Of a stretch of DNA of 64,000 bases, positions 8,705 to 16,571 are shown one piece after another. The notes under the pieces were generated by a model. The model searched no databases and was not told the DNA's origin. It saw only the letters and a program-made list of their open reading frames with translations. This stretch comes from Flavobacterium sp. IB48 (GTDB taxonomy: Bacteria; Bacteroidota; Bacteroidia; Flavobacteriales; Flavobacteriaceae), in NCBI RefSeq assembly GCF_016405855.1, contig NZ_JAEFCA010000012.1, positions 1 to 64,000 of the forward strand, read 5' to 3'. Both the position numbers and the translations under genes were made by a program. Numbering within the stretch: the first letter of the stretch is position 1; each line of letters starts with the position of its first letter.

Positions 8705-9538
8705 ATGAAAAAAAGTACAGCGCTGCTCTTATTATTATTTGTTACAACCTTGACTTTTGCACAAAAAAGAGAAAAAATAAAAGGTTCTAAAATCGTTACC
8801 ACCTCATTACAAGAAATTGGAAGTTTTGACGCTCTTGAAGTTGACGATAACCTGGAAGTTTACTTGGAAGAGGGAGAAAAAAATGCAATCAAAATCGAAG
8901 CCGATGATAACCTGCACGATATTGTAGGAATGGATTTAAGAGAAAAAACGCTTCGATTGTATACTAATAAAGAATCTACTATTTTCAAAAAATTATCTGT
9001 AAAAGTTACTTATACTAAATCGTTGAAAAAAGTAATTACTAAAAACGAAGCAGTTGTTTATGCTATTCAAGAATTGCATCTAGATGACATCACAATGAAT
9101 TGTCTTGATTTTTCTAAACTATTTTTGAATGTAAATTCTAAAAAATTCACTCTTATAGCAGATGATAAAACAAGGACAGAATTAAATTTAAAAGCAGAAG
9201 ACGGAATCTTACAGTTGAGCAAAAATGCAGTTGTTAAATCTTTAGTTTCTGCTATAAAATTCAAATGTGATTTATATCAAAAAGCAAATGCTGCGATAGA
9301 AGGTATTGCTGAAAAAGCAACTATTAGATTAGACAATAATTCTGTTTTTACGGGAGTAAAATTTACTTTGAAAGAAGCAAATGTAACTGCTGAAAGTTCT
9401 GCTATTGGAAGCATTCTAGCCGAAACTACACTTTCTTTAGCAATAGGTGACAAAGCAGAAATTTCTCTTTACGGAAATCCAGCAATACAGCTTACGCGTT
9501 TTTCTGAAGAAGCGAAGTTGCTTAAGAAGATTAAGTAG
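8705..9538 (+). CDS. GIN-domain (DUF2807) secreted protein
   Basis: A 277-residue protein starting at MKKSTALLLLLF, with a standard signal peptide cut after TFAQ. The frame is open upstream to 8666, but that stretch contains the promoter. It shares with the preceding gene the pattern GSFDALEVDDNLEVYLEEG and IEADDNL, so it is a second GIN-domain protein without a lipobox. Degenerate beta repeats fill the remainder. It is probably periplasmic or cell-surface. Divergence from the neighbour is high, so this is an old paralogue and not a recent duplication. Confidence 0.85.
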   Translation: MKKSTALLLLLFVTTLTFAQKREKIKGSKIVTTSLQEIGSFDALEVDDNLEVYLEEGEKNAIKIEADDNLHDIVGMDLREKTLRLYTNKESTIFKKLSVKVTYTKSLKKVITKNEAVVYAIQELHLDDITMNCLDFSKLFLNVNSKKFTLIADDKTRTELNLKAEDGILQLSKNAVVKSLVSAIKFKCDLYQKANAAIEGIAEKATIRLDNNSVFTGVKFTLKEANVTAESSAIGSILAETTLSLAIGDKAEISLYGNPAIQLTRFSEEAKLLKKIK

Positions 9539-9565
9539 ATTCGGTTTTTAAAATCACCTAAATTC

Positions 9566-10102
9566 ATGAAGATGAGAAAGGAAAGAAATTTACTTAGAAA
9601 AAACTGGAGTAATTTAAGAGCTGAAATAGCCAATATAATTAACAAAAAAGAAATTTCTAAAGAAGATTTTCGCCCTTTATCAACAAATGAAAATTGGGAA
9701 AAAATTGAAAATAATATAATTAATATTTTCTGCAATTTATCGCATTCTAACAAAAAGCCAACTTGGATTTGGACCGATTTTAAACTCGATACATTTGCAC
9801 TTTCAAATTTAGCTCAACGTCCTGAAAATTATCTTGATAAATTAGTTGACGAAGAAGAAAATGTCTGGTACATCGTTAATGAAACAATTAATGAAAGTGA
9901 TAAATTTTGGTTTTACGAAGGAAAAATAAAAACAATACAAATCATAATTGGTGAAAGTTGGTTTAGTGAGCTTTATATAGTATCAAAAAAATATGAATGG
10001 TTAATAACCATTAATCATCATGACACTTTAATTGCTACAGGAAAAACAATGTCTGACAAGTTAAGAGGACTAGAAATAATCATAAAAAAAAATCCCAATT
10101 AA
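9566..10102 (+). CDS. Hypothetical protein, possibly DUF6756-like
   Basis: A 178-residue soluble, charged protein without signal peptide or membrane segment. I do not recognise it firmly; the Trp/Tyr-rich segment FWFYEGKIKTIQ followed by YIVSKKYEWLITINHHD resembles DUF6756-type proteins, which are often stand-alone or immunity-like cargo. Starts at 9566 or 9572 are equally possible. Its TAA stop is inside the downstream terminator hairpin. Confidence 0.6.
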   Translation: MKMRKERNLLRKNWSNLRAEIANIINKKEISKEDFRPLSTNENWEKIENNIINIFCNLSHSNKKPTWIWTDFKLDTFALSNLAQRPENYLDKLVDEEENVWYIVNETINESDKFWFYEGKIKTIQIIIGESWFSELYIVSKKYEWLITINHHDTLIATGKTMSDKLRGLEIIIKKNPN

Positions 10103-10114
10103 AATTGGGATTTT
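10089..10114 (+). terminator. Terminator overlapping the stop codon of the preceding gene
   Basis: Arms 10089-10100 and 10103-10114 form a 12-bp stem with a 2-nt formal loop (in practice 4-6 nt), followed by TT. The last codons and the TAA at 10100-10102 lie within the hairpin. A-rich sequence on the left lets it serve the convergent trxB too. Confidence 0.75.
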
Positions 10115-10164
10115 TTATGCAAAGTTTTAAACGCTCCAACAGTCTTGAAAGCTTTAAACTAAAA

Positions 10165-11112
10165 TTATTCTTTAGAAGCTAAATATCTTTCTGCATCTAA
10201 TGCAGCCATACATCCTGTACCTGCAGCAGTAATTGCTTGACGGTATACATTATCAGCGGCATCACCAGCTACAAAAACACCATCAACATTAGTTTTAGAT
10301 GTTCCTGGAGTATTTACGATGTAACCTGTTTCATCTAATGTGATATAATCTTTAAAGATATCTGTATTTGGTTTGTGTCCAATTGCTACGAAGAAACCAG
10401 TTGCAGGAATTTCGATAGTTTCTCCCGTAGTTTTATTTAATGCTTTAATAGCATGAACTACATTATTATCTCCAAGAACTTCAACTGTATCATGGTTCAT
10501 TAAAATCTCAATGTTTTCAGTTTTACGAACACGCTCTTCCATAATTTTAGAAGCTCTAAATTTCTCACTTCTAACCAACATTGTTACTTTTTTACAAAGT
10601 TTAGATAAGTAATGTGCTTCTTCACAAGCAGAATCTCCTGCTCCAACAATAACAACATCTTGATTTCTGTAGAAGAATCCGTCGCAAACTGCACAAGCAG
10701 AAACTCCACCACCCATATTTAAATAGTGTTGTTCTGATGGCAATCCTAAATATTTAGCCGAAGCACCTGTAGAAATAATTACAGTTTCGCAGTGTAATTC
10801 GATTGTATCATTAATCCAAACTTTATGAATATCTCCAGAAAAATCAACTTTTGTTGCCCATCCGTCACGAATGTCCGCACCAAAACGTTTTGCTTGTTCT
10901 TGCAGCTGAATCATCATTTCAGGTCCTGTTACTCCATCAACATAACCTGGAAAGTTCTCAACCTCATTAGTCGTAGTCAACTGACCACCAGGCTGCATTC
11001 CTTGATATAATACTGGATTCATGTTAGCTCTAGCCGCATAAATAGCTGCAGTATAACCTGCAGGACCAGAACCTATAATAAGGCATTTAATTTTTTCGAT
11101 TGTATTTGACAT
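10165..11112 (-). CDS. trxB: Thioredoxin-disulfide reductase
   Basis: A 315-residue FAD/NADPH enzyme that reduces oxidised thioredoxin in the cytoplasm. It shows the FAD-binding GSGPAGYTAA near residue 14, GGQLTTT, the redox pair CAVC (residues 140-143), the NADPH-binding GAGDSACEEA and the C-terminal FAD motif GVFVAGDAAD. Start is set at MSNTIEKIK (11112) because eight upstream codons overlap the promoter interval and are not conserved in the family. It is a single-gene unit: divergent from the tRNA and convergent with the 9566 gene. Confidence 0.97.
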   Translation of the reverse strand: MSNTIEKIKCLIIGSGPAGYTAAIYAARANMNPVLYQGMQPGGQLTTTNEVENFPGYVDGVTGPEMMIQLQEQAKRFGADIRDGWATKVDFSGDIHKVWINDTIELHCETVIISTGASAKYLGLPSEQHYLNMGGGVSACAVCDGFFYRNQDVVIVGAGDSACEEAHYLSKLCKKVTMLVRSEKFRASKIMEERVRKTENIEILMNHDTVEVLGDNNVVHAIKALNKTTGETIEIPATGFFVAIGHKPNTDIFKDYITLDETGYIVNTPGTSKTNVDGVFVAGDAADNVYRQAITAAGTGCMAALDAERYLASKE

Positions 11113-11133
11113 AGTAATAGTTTTTTTGAGTTG

Positions 11134-11141
11134 CAAATGTA
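11134..11141 (-). promoter_or_regulatory. -7 element of trxB
   Basis: The minus strand reads TACATTTG, an exact TAnnTTTG match 21 nt before the trxB start codon. Confidence 0.6.
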
Positions 11142-11244
11142 AACTTTATTATAAAAAATAACCTCGAAAATAAATCTGAAATAGCTATCTTAAAATAAGT
11201 TTTATTTATTTTCCTTTTTTTCTTTTACAAATCAAATTTATTTA

Positions 11245-11252
11245 TATCTTTG
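11245..11252 (+). promoter_or_regulatory. -7 element of tRNA-Pro
   Basis: TATCTTTG, an exact TAnnTTTG match 37 nt before the mature 5' end of the tRNA. Confidence 0.6.
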
Positions 11253-11289
11253 CATCCGCTTTCGGGCACTACAACAAAAATTACATCTT

Positions 11290-11364
11290 CGGGGTGTAGC
11301 GTAGCCCGGTTATCGCGCCTGCTTTGGGAGCAGGAGGCCGCAGGTTCGAATCCTGCCACCCCGA
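11290..11364 (+). tRNA. tRNA-Pro (anticodon TGG)
   Basis: A full cloverleaf can be drawn: acceptor CGGGGTG pairs with CACCCCG, the D stem is GCG/CGC, the anticodon stem CCTGC/GCAGG encloses the loop TTTGGGA (anticodon TGG), and the T arm contains GGTTCGAATCC. The discriminator is A and CCA is not encoded. A terminator follows 1 nt later. A defective second copy of most of this gene lies 365 nt downstream. Confidence 0.95.
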
Positions 11365-11399
11365 CAAAAGCCGAACAGAAATGTTCGGCTTTTTTATTT
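11295..11399 (+). repeat. Direct repeat, upstream copy (tRNA 3' part plus terminator)
   Basis: This interval is repeated at 11660-11765. The two copies match from the D arm onward, differ in the anticodon arm, and are identical over 65 nt (11335-11399 against 11701-11765), including the T arm, 3' acceptor strand and terminator. The copies bracket the GIY-YIG gene like the attachment repeats of an integrated element. Confidence 0.85.
11366..11393 (+). terminator. Terminator of tRNA-Pro
   Basis: Arms 11366-11377 and 11382-11393 form a perfect 12-bp stem capped by GAAA, followed by T residues. Confidence 0.85.
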
Positions 11400-11412
11400 T
11401 AATTCCAACCTT

Positions 11413-11664
11413 ATGTTTTTCGTTTATATTCTTTACAGCGCTACAAAGGAAAAATTCTATAACGGTCAAACAAATGATATCGACGATAGATTGAGAAGAC
11501 ACAATAGTGGACAATCACTATCCACAAAAAATGGTACTCCTTGGAAAATCATTTATACAATTCAATTAAACACAAGGTCTGAAGCAGTGACTCTGGAAGA
11601 CAAAATAAAAAAACGTGGTGCAAAAAGGTATCTTCAAGATATAAATTTTGAATATCAATTGTAG
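11413..11664 (+). CDS. GIY-YIG nuclease-family protein between duplicated tRNA segments
   Basis: An 83-residue stand-alone GIY-YIG domain (YhbQ/Slx1-like size). The motif reads VYILYS then FYNGQTNDIDDRL, with YNG in place of YIG, followed by RRHNSGQSLSTKNG and the Glu-containing AVTLEDKIKKRG; the catalytic Tyr, Arg and Glu positions look intact. The start is ATG 49 nt after the tRNA. Its TAG stop (11662-11664) lies inside the duplicated tRNA fragment. Similar small genes occur singly beside tRNAs in Flavobacteriia. Either a DNA-repair-type nuclease or the enzyme of a tRNA-targeting element is possible. Confidence 0.85.
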   Translation: MFFVYILYSATKEKFYNGQTNDIDDRLRRHNSGQSLSTKNGTPWKIIYTIQLNTRSEAVTLEDKIKKRGAKRYLQDINFEYQL

Positions 11665-11730
11665 CGTAGCTCGGTTATCGCGTCCCGCCTTAAAGCGGGA
11701 AGGCCGCAGGTTCGAATCCTGCCACCCCGA
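11660..11730 (+). pseudogene. tRNA-Pro remnant (second copy of D arm to 3' end)
   Basis: The sequence repeats the D arm, variable region, T arm and 3' acceptor strand of the tRNA at 11290. The 5' acceptor strand is replaced by the end of the GIY-YIG gene (TCAATTG), which cannot pair with CACCCCG. The anticodon arm is replaced by an 18-nt segment with 6-bp stem TCCCGC/GCGGGA and a 6-nt loop, not a standard 7-nt loop. It is therefore unlikely to yield a working tRNA. Confidence 0.8.
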
Positions 11731-11731
11731 C

Positions 11732-11759
11732 AAAAGCCGAACAGAAATGTTCGGCTTTT
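11732..11759 (+). terminator. Duplicated terminator after the tRNA remnant
   Basis: Identical to the tRNA-Pro terminator: arms 11732-11743 and 11748-11759, GAAA loop and T-tract. It could terminate the GIY-YIG transcript. Confidence 0.8.
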
Positions 11760-11835
11760 TTATTTCCATAAACTTAAAACATCAACTTTGCGTTTTTGCA
11801 ACTTTACGAGCAAAAAACACAATAGAAAAATAAAA

Positions 11836-11868
11836 AAAACTCCGAAAACCAATAGCCTTCAGAGTTTT
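11836..11868 (-). terminator. Terminator of the beta-helix protein gene
   Basis: Arms 11836-11846 and 11858-11868 pair with one mismatch. The minus strand continues into U residues. It lies 20 nt after the stop of the 11889 gene. Confidence 0.6.
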
Positions 11869-11888
11869 TGTTTCGAGATTTTTTTTTA

Positions 11889-14060
11889 TTATTTCCCCAT
11901 ACTAATATAAGAAGGATACGATTCACGTTTTGGCAAAACAAATTCCTCATCAAAAGGCTGTGTGCCTTCGCCATTATTATAAGACGCTACACGTTTTGCA
12001 CCAGTTGACGTGCTTCCGCCCGTACTATTTATAACATTTTGAATATTACCCGATCCAGCAAACCGAGTAATGCACATTTTCTCCAATTTCACATTTGGAC
12101 TGTTTGGCATTTCAAAACCATTTTTCTTATTTACATTTCCATCCGTTCCTGTAAAAACTGCATATGAACCCATTCCGACTGTATGATGTTCTTTGACGGT
12201 ATTTGCTACTTTAAAAGCCGCATACCCATCAACTCTACCTCCTTGACTACTCCAACTTGCTTGATTCGGAGCATCGTATGGAGGTTCATTCTGAAAGAAA
12301 AAAGTTCTCCCGCGCTCACCAAGCCATAACACTTCGTATTCCTGATAATGCTCAACAAATAATGCATAAAGCGTAACATCATTTCCTGTAACAATAAGTC
12401 CGTTTTTACATCTATCTCTCGTCCAGCGTGCATCACCTCCTTTTTGCGAACCATGGTCGGCACGCCACAACCAGAAATGATCTCCTACAACATTATTGCT
12501 ATTTATTTGCATAGAAGCCTCAATCTGAATATTTTTTGACTGAACTCCACCTACTCTACAAGTAATATCGCTAAGCAGAATAGGATCTGCACTGTGATCC
12601 GTATTTGCTCCTTCATTACCAATTCTAATTTGATATGTGGTACTATTTAATGAATCCATCAAAAGTCCCGCAATGACAATTCCATCTTTATCATCTGCAT
12701 AAATGCATCCCCAACTATTTTTCTCGGTAGGCTCAAGTGTAACTGATGCAATACCTGCTCCTAAAAGAATCGCATCTTTCCTATTTACTTGGATTGGAGC
12801 ATTTAACGCATAATGTCCTGGAGTAAAAAATATATTTTTGCCAGCTTTCAAAGCTGCGTTAATTTCCTTATCGGTATCTCCTTCTTTGGCAACATACCAA
12901 CTCGTAATTAAATCTTGAACTTTACCTTTCCCCATATCTGTCATAGACCAAGAAACCCCAACTCTATCATTTTGCCACGCAGGAACAAACACTTTGTATT
13001 CTCCATCACTATCAATAAAAAGGAAAGGTTTTTCTCTGATAATAGGTGTCGTAGGAATAGGCGAATTACTATTATCTGCTTCAGGAGCATTGACGCAACC
13101 TTGCCACACCATATTATAAGAACCTCCCATGGCAATAGAACCCGAAGGAAAAACTGCATTTCTTGTATACCATTGTTGCTGTCCGCCCCAATTCGGCCTT
13201 GACGTAGTGTAATGAGCATCGGCAATAAAACCGCCACTTCCCCAAAAATTGGTATCTCCAATATCCGAAATATACTTAGAAGTACTTTCAATCAAAAGTC
13301 TTCTTGCGCTCGTTGATTGAGAAACCGTCCACGAAAAATCACGCATAATTTCTACGTTTTCTACAGAACGCCAAAACGTACATGTCGCATTTGCTCCGCC
13401 AGAAAGATGCGGTCTTGTAAATATTGCGCCCAATTTAACGTCAGAAGGCACTTTTCCTAAACCTCCAATATGAGAATAAAACCCTAACTCTATAGCATTT
13501 GCCTCTTTTGACGATGCAGAACCAGAACCACCAACATCATAAGTCTGACCATTTACATTTGGTTTAAAGTAATAAGCTTGGCGTTTTGTTGTCCATTCGC
13601 CATTTGCACCACCTAAGCCAATACTGCTAAACTGAGAGTTAATTTCATCTCGTGCCGTTTCAGTTTTTTCGTGTTTTCGATCATAGAAATACATATTGTC
13701 TCCAAAAATTTGATTTTCGAGAGAAATTACAATAGTGATATTGTCACGAGTGACTTTATAATAATTCTCATATTTAGCTTTATTAGGCTTATTGTCAATA
13801 AATATCAATTTAGAAGTCGATCCCACTGACACAAATTCTGATGCTAAACGACTTCCTCCTCTTGTAATAATATAATTTCCCGAAGAGCCAAAAGCCGACC
13901 ATGATAATGTAATAGTATGTTTCTTTTTGTTGTAAACAATTTTGCGTTCTATTTTTTTATTTCCTTCCATTGTTTCGTTAATCGAATCAGGTGAAACAAA
14001 ACTGCATAAAAACAGAAAAAACGCAAATACTGCAAGTAATGAGAATGCTTTTTTACTCAT
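11889..14060 (-). CDS. Secreted right-handed beta-helix protein, GH55-like
   Basis: A 723-residue exported protein with signal peptide (MSKKAFSLLAVFAFFLFL, cut near FVSP). Residues 35-115 look like a fibronectin/Ig-type module. The middle and end form a pectin-lyase-like beta-helix: NAALKAGKNIFFTPGHYAL, the rung-like ILLGAG and VIAGLLMDS, and ADHGSQKG. This layout resembles the glycoside hydrolase 55 (beta-1,3-glucanase) relatives often annotated as coagulation factor 5/8-type or adenylyl cyclase-like proteins. Enzyme activity is inferred from fold similarity only. The frame extends 20 codons upstream of the chosen ATG, but the signal peptide fixes the start. No partner genes are adjacent. 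Confidence 0.65.
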   Translation of the reverse strand: MSKKAFSLLAVFAFFLFLCSFVSPDSINETMEGNKKIERKIVYNKKKHTITLSWSAFGSSGNYIITRGGSRLASEFVSVGSTSKLIFIDNKPNKAKYENYYKVTRDNITIVISLENQIFGDNMYFYDRKHEKTETARDEINSQFSSIGLGGANGEWTTKRQAYYFKPNVNGQTYDVGGSGSASSKEANAIELGFYSHIGGLGKVPSDVKLGAIFTRPHLSGGANATCTFWRSVENVEIMRDFSWTVSQSTSARRLLIESTSKYISDIGDTNFWGSGGFIADAHYTTSRPNWGGQQQWYTRNAVFPSGSIAMGGSYNMVWQGCVNAPEADNSNSPIPTTPIIREKPFLFIDSDGEYKVFVPAWQNDRVGVSWSMTDMGKGKVQDLITSWYVAKEGDTDKEINAALKAGKNIFFTPGHYALNAPIQVNRKDAILLGAGIASVTLEPTEKNSWGCIYADDKDGIVIAGLLMDSLNSTTYQIRIGNEGANTDHSADPILLSDITCRVGGVQSKNIQIEASMQINSNNVVGDHFWLWRADHGSQKGGDARWTRDRCKNGLIVTGNDVTLYALFVEHYQEYEVLWLGERGRTFFFQNEPPYDAPNQASWSSQGGRVDGYAAFKVANTVKEHHTVGMGSYAVFTGTDGNVNKKNGFEMPNSPNVKLEKMCITRFAGSGNIQNVINSTGGSTSTGAKRVASYNNGEGTQPFDEEFVLPKRESYPSYISMGK

Positions 14061-14273
14061 AAGAATGTTCTTTTTTGTGGTTTGATAGATTGTAATAAAT
14101 GTAATTTTTAGAAATCCCAAAATAGCAATAATCTTTAACCCGTATCTTCATTAGAACATTCAATTTTCTTATCAAAAACACTACAAAAACTGGATATTTT
14201 GCCTTTTTATAACATAAAGAAAGCTTATTGAACTCATCTGTTTGTCTTTAATCAAATAGAAAGAAAAAATCAA

Positions 14274-14678
14274 ATGAAAAAAATTGTACTATTTATTGCT
14301 TTACTTTTTTTCACCATTATTAAAGCACAGCAAAAAAACAGCTTTCCTATTGACTCGTGTACGCTAATTAAAGAAAGTATTTTATATAAGAAAAATGCAC
14401 ACGCTTCCTATTATCATGATAAATTTAATGGAAGAAAAACAGCAAGTGGCAAAAGATTTAATAATAATAAACTCACTGCAGCGCATAAAAAATTTCCTTT
14501 TGGCACTATCCTAAAAATAACAAACGAAATAAATAAGAAATTTACAATTGTAGAAGTTACAGACAGAGGCCCTTTTGTAAAAGGACGAGAAATTGACCTC
14601 AGTAAAAGAGCATTTATGGAGATTGCTTCAAATAAAAAAAGCGGTTTAGTTTATGTTACAATTGAAATCTTAAAATAA
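14274..14678 (+). CDS. RlpA-like double-psi beta-barrel protein
   Basis: A 134-residue secreted protein with a signal peptide cut after KAQ. The HASYYHDKFNGRKTASGKRF start, the LTAAHKKFPFGT segment and VTDRGPFVKGREIDLSKRAF are the conserved strands of the RlpA double-psi beta-barrel. RlpA proteins cut denuded glycan strands at the septum; the Asp of DRGPF and the HKKFPFGT His are present, so activity is plausible. It lacks an SPOR domain and is shorter than E. coli RlpA. It is divergent from the beta-helix gene. Confidence 0.85.
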   Translation: MKKIVLFIALLFFTIIKAQQKNSFPIDSCTLIKESILYKKNAHASYYHDKFNGRKTASGKRFNNNKLTAAHKKFPFGTILKITNEINKKFTIVEVTDRGPFVKGREIDLSKRAFMEIASNKKSGLVYVTIEILK

Positions 14679-14895
14679 GATTTTTTTCGAAACAAAAATA
14701 GATTCTTGTCTTTTTGCAGCTAGAATATCAACTAAATTATTCAAAAATCTTATTATAATTTTATTCATAACTAAAATTATTTTCCGCCAAGCACCCATGA
14801 AACCACGATTAAGCGAACTTTCACAAATGTTAACAAAATAGATTTTCAAAAACCATAAATAATTGTATTTTTACGGTTCAAAATTCAGAAAATAA

Positions 14896-15663
14896 ATGGG
14901 CAAAATCATTGCTATTGCTAATCAAAAAGGAGGCGTTGGAAAGACTACTACATCAGTAAATCTTGCTGCCTCATTAGGTGTTTTAGAGAAAAAAGTATTG
15001 TTGATCGACGCAGATCCACAGGCCAATGCTACATCTGGTCTTGGAATTGACGTAGAAACAGTTGAAACTGGAACTTACCAAATACTTGAGCATACTGTAA
15101 CACCAAAAGAAGCCGTTTTAAAATGTACAGCTCCAAATGTAGATGTGATACCAGCTCACATTGACCTTGTTGCTATCGAAATTGAATTGGTTGACAAAGA
15201 AAACCGTGAATACATGCTTAAAAAAGCATTGGAAGAAGCAAAAGAAGAATATGATTATATCATTATCGACTGTGCGCCTTCTTTAGGTTTGTTAACCTTG
15301 AATGCCTTAACAGCAGCAGATTCTGTAGTTATTCCTATTCAATGTGAATATTTTGCACTTGAGGGATTAGGAAAATTATTGAACACTATTAAGAGTATTC
15401 AAAAAATACACAATCCTGATTTAGACATTGAAGGTTTATTGCTAACAATGTACGATTCAAGATTACGTTTATCTAATCAAGTTGTAGAAGAGGTTCAAAA
15501 ACACTTTAACGACATGGTTTTTGACACTGTAATTCAGCGAAATGTAAAATTAAGTGAAGCTCCGAGTTTTGGAGAAAGTATCATTAATTATGATGCTACA
15601 AGTAAAGGTGCTGTAAACTATATTCATTTAGCTCAAGAAATTATAAAGAAAAACAGTAAATAG
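14896..15663 (+). CDS. parA: Chromosome-partitioning ATPase ParA
   Basis: A 255-residue ParA/Soj ATPase. The deviant Walker A motif KGGVGKTT (residues 11-18), Walker B VLLIDADPQAN and the downstream IIIDCAPSLGLLTLNAL are intact. It binds DNA nonspecifically as an ATP dimer and moves ParB-parS complexes. It starts a plus-strand cluster with parB 5 nt later. No obvious parS palindrome is present in the 217 nt upstream. Confidence 0.97.
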   Translation: MGKIIAIANQKGGVGKTTTSVNLAASLGVLEKKVLLIDADPQANATSGLGIDVETVETGTYQILEHTVTPKEAVLKCTAPNVDVIPAHIDLVAIEIELVDKENREYMLKKALEEAKEEYDYIIIDCAPSLGLLTLNALTAADSVVIPIQCEYFALEGLGKLLNTIKSIQKIHNPDLDIEGLLLTMYDSRLRLSNQVVEEVQKHFNDMVFDTVIQRNVKLSEAPSFGESIINYDATSKGAVNYIHLAQEIIKKNSK

Positions 15664-15668
15664 TTTTT

Positions 15669-16571
15669 ATGACAAAAGTAATTAAAAAACAAGCCTTAGG
15701 AAGAGGATTATCTGCACTATTAAAAGATCCAGAAAATGACATTAAATCAGTAGAAGACAAAAATGCTGATAAAGTTGTTGGAAACATCATTGAGCTTGAA
15801 ATAAGTGCGATTGAAATAAATCCGTTTCAGCCTAGAAGCAATTTTAATGAAGAATCATTACGCGAATTAGCCACTTCAATCAAAGAACTTGGCGTAATTC
15901 AACCTATTACTGTTCGTAAATTAGATTTTAATAAATATCAATTAATCTCTGGAGAGCGTCGTCTTCGTGCATCAAAATTAGTAGGCTTAACTCATGTTCC
16001 TGCCTATATTCGTATTGCAAATGACAACGAATCTTTGGTTATGGCTTTGGTTGAAAACATCCAGCGTCATGACTTAGATCCAATTGAGATTGCTTTATCA
16101 TACCAGCGTTTAATTGACGAAATTCAATTAACTCAAGAACAAATGAGTGAAAGAGTTGGTAAAAAACGTTCTACAATTGCCAATTATTTACGTCTTTTAA
16201 AATTAGATCCGATTATCCAGACAGGTATTCGCGATGGTTTTATTAGCATGGGACATGGTAGAGCAATTATCAACATTGAAGATTTAGACGTTCAGACCGA
16301 TATTTATCAAAAAATCGTTAGCCAAAATTTGTCAGTTCGTGAGACAGAAGCTTTAGTCAAAAATTATCACGAAGGTTTACAGCCAAAAGCTGACGGAAAG
16401 CCAAAAGCTGATGCTGCATTCGTAGTTAGAGAAACTCAAAAAAACAGTTTTAACGATTATTTTGGCTCAAAAGTTGATATAAAAGTCGCTGGCAACGGAA
16501 AAGGAAAAATTACAATTCCATTTAATTCTGAAGCTGACTTTAACAGAATTATGAAATTAATAAACGGATAG
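15669..16571 (+). CDS. parB: Chromosome-partitioning protein ParB
   Basis: A 300-residue ParB. The N-terminal RGLSALL segment is the ParA-activating peptide. The CTP-binding motifs (NPFQPRSNF, then GERRLRASK and ENIQRHDLDPIE) are present, followed by the HTH region (LTQEQMSERVGKKRSTIANY) and a C-terminal dimer domain ending FNSEADFNRI. It loads onto parS sites and spreads as a CTP-dependent clamp. The stop codon overlaps the GTG of the next gene by one base. Confidence 0.97.
   Translation: MTKVIKKQALGRGLSALLKDPENDIKSVEDKNADKVVGNIIELEISAIEINPFQPRSNFNEESLRELATSIKELGVIQPITVRKLDFNKYQLISGERRLRASKLVGLTHVPAYIRIANDNESLVMALVENIQRHDLDPIEIALSYQRLIDEIQLTQEQMSERVGKKRSTIANYLRLLKLDPIIQTGIRDGFISMGHGRAIINIEDLDVQTDIYQKIVSQNLSVRETEALVKNYHEGLQPKADGKPKADAAFVVRETQKNSFNDYFGSKVDIKVAGNGKGKITIPFNSEADFNRIMKLING

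Noticed and set aside
8578..8790. A 70-codon frame bridging the two GIN genes
   Set aside because: It overlaps the end of one gene, the terminator and promoter, and the start of the next, and has no family resemblance.
11281..11514. A 77-codon minus-strand frame opposite tRNA-Pro
   Set aside because: It is antisense to the tRNA and terminator and carries the usual tRNA-derived SGWQDSNLRPPAPK string.
11648..11833. A 61-codon frame crossing the tRNA remnant and terminator
   Set aside because: Its sequence is the translation of tRNA and terminator DNA; the CDS-like look comes from the duplicated RNA gene.
12915..13291. Two overlapping frames inside the beta-helix gene
   Set aside because: Both are out-of-frame readings of a gene with a clear signal peptide and domain pattern.
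14679..14895. parS site upstream of parA
   Set aside because: I looked for a GTTCCACGTGGAAC- or TGTTTCACGTGAAACA-like palindrome and found none.
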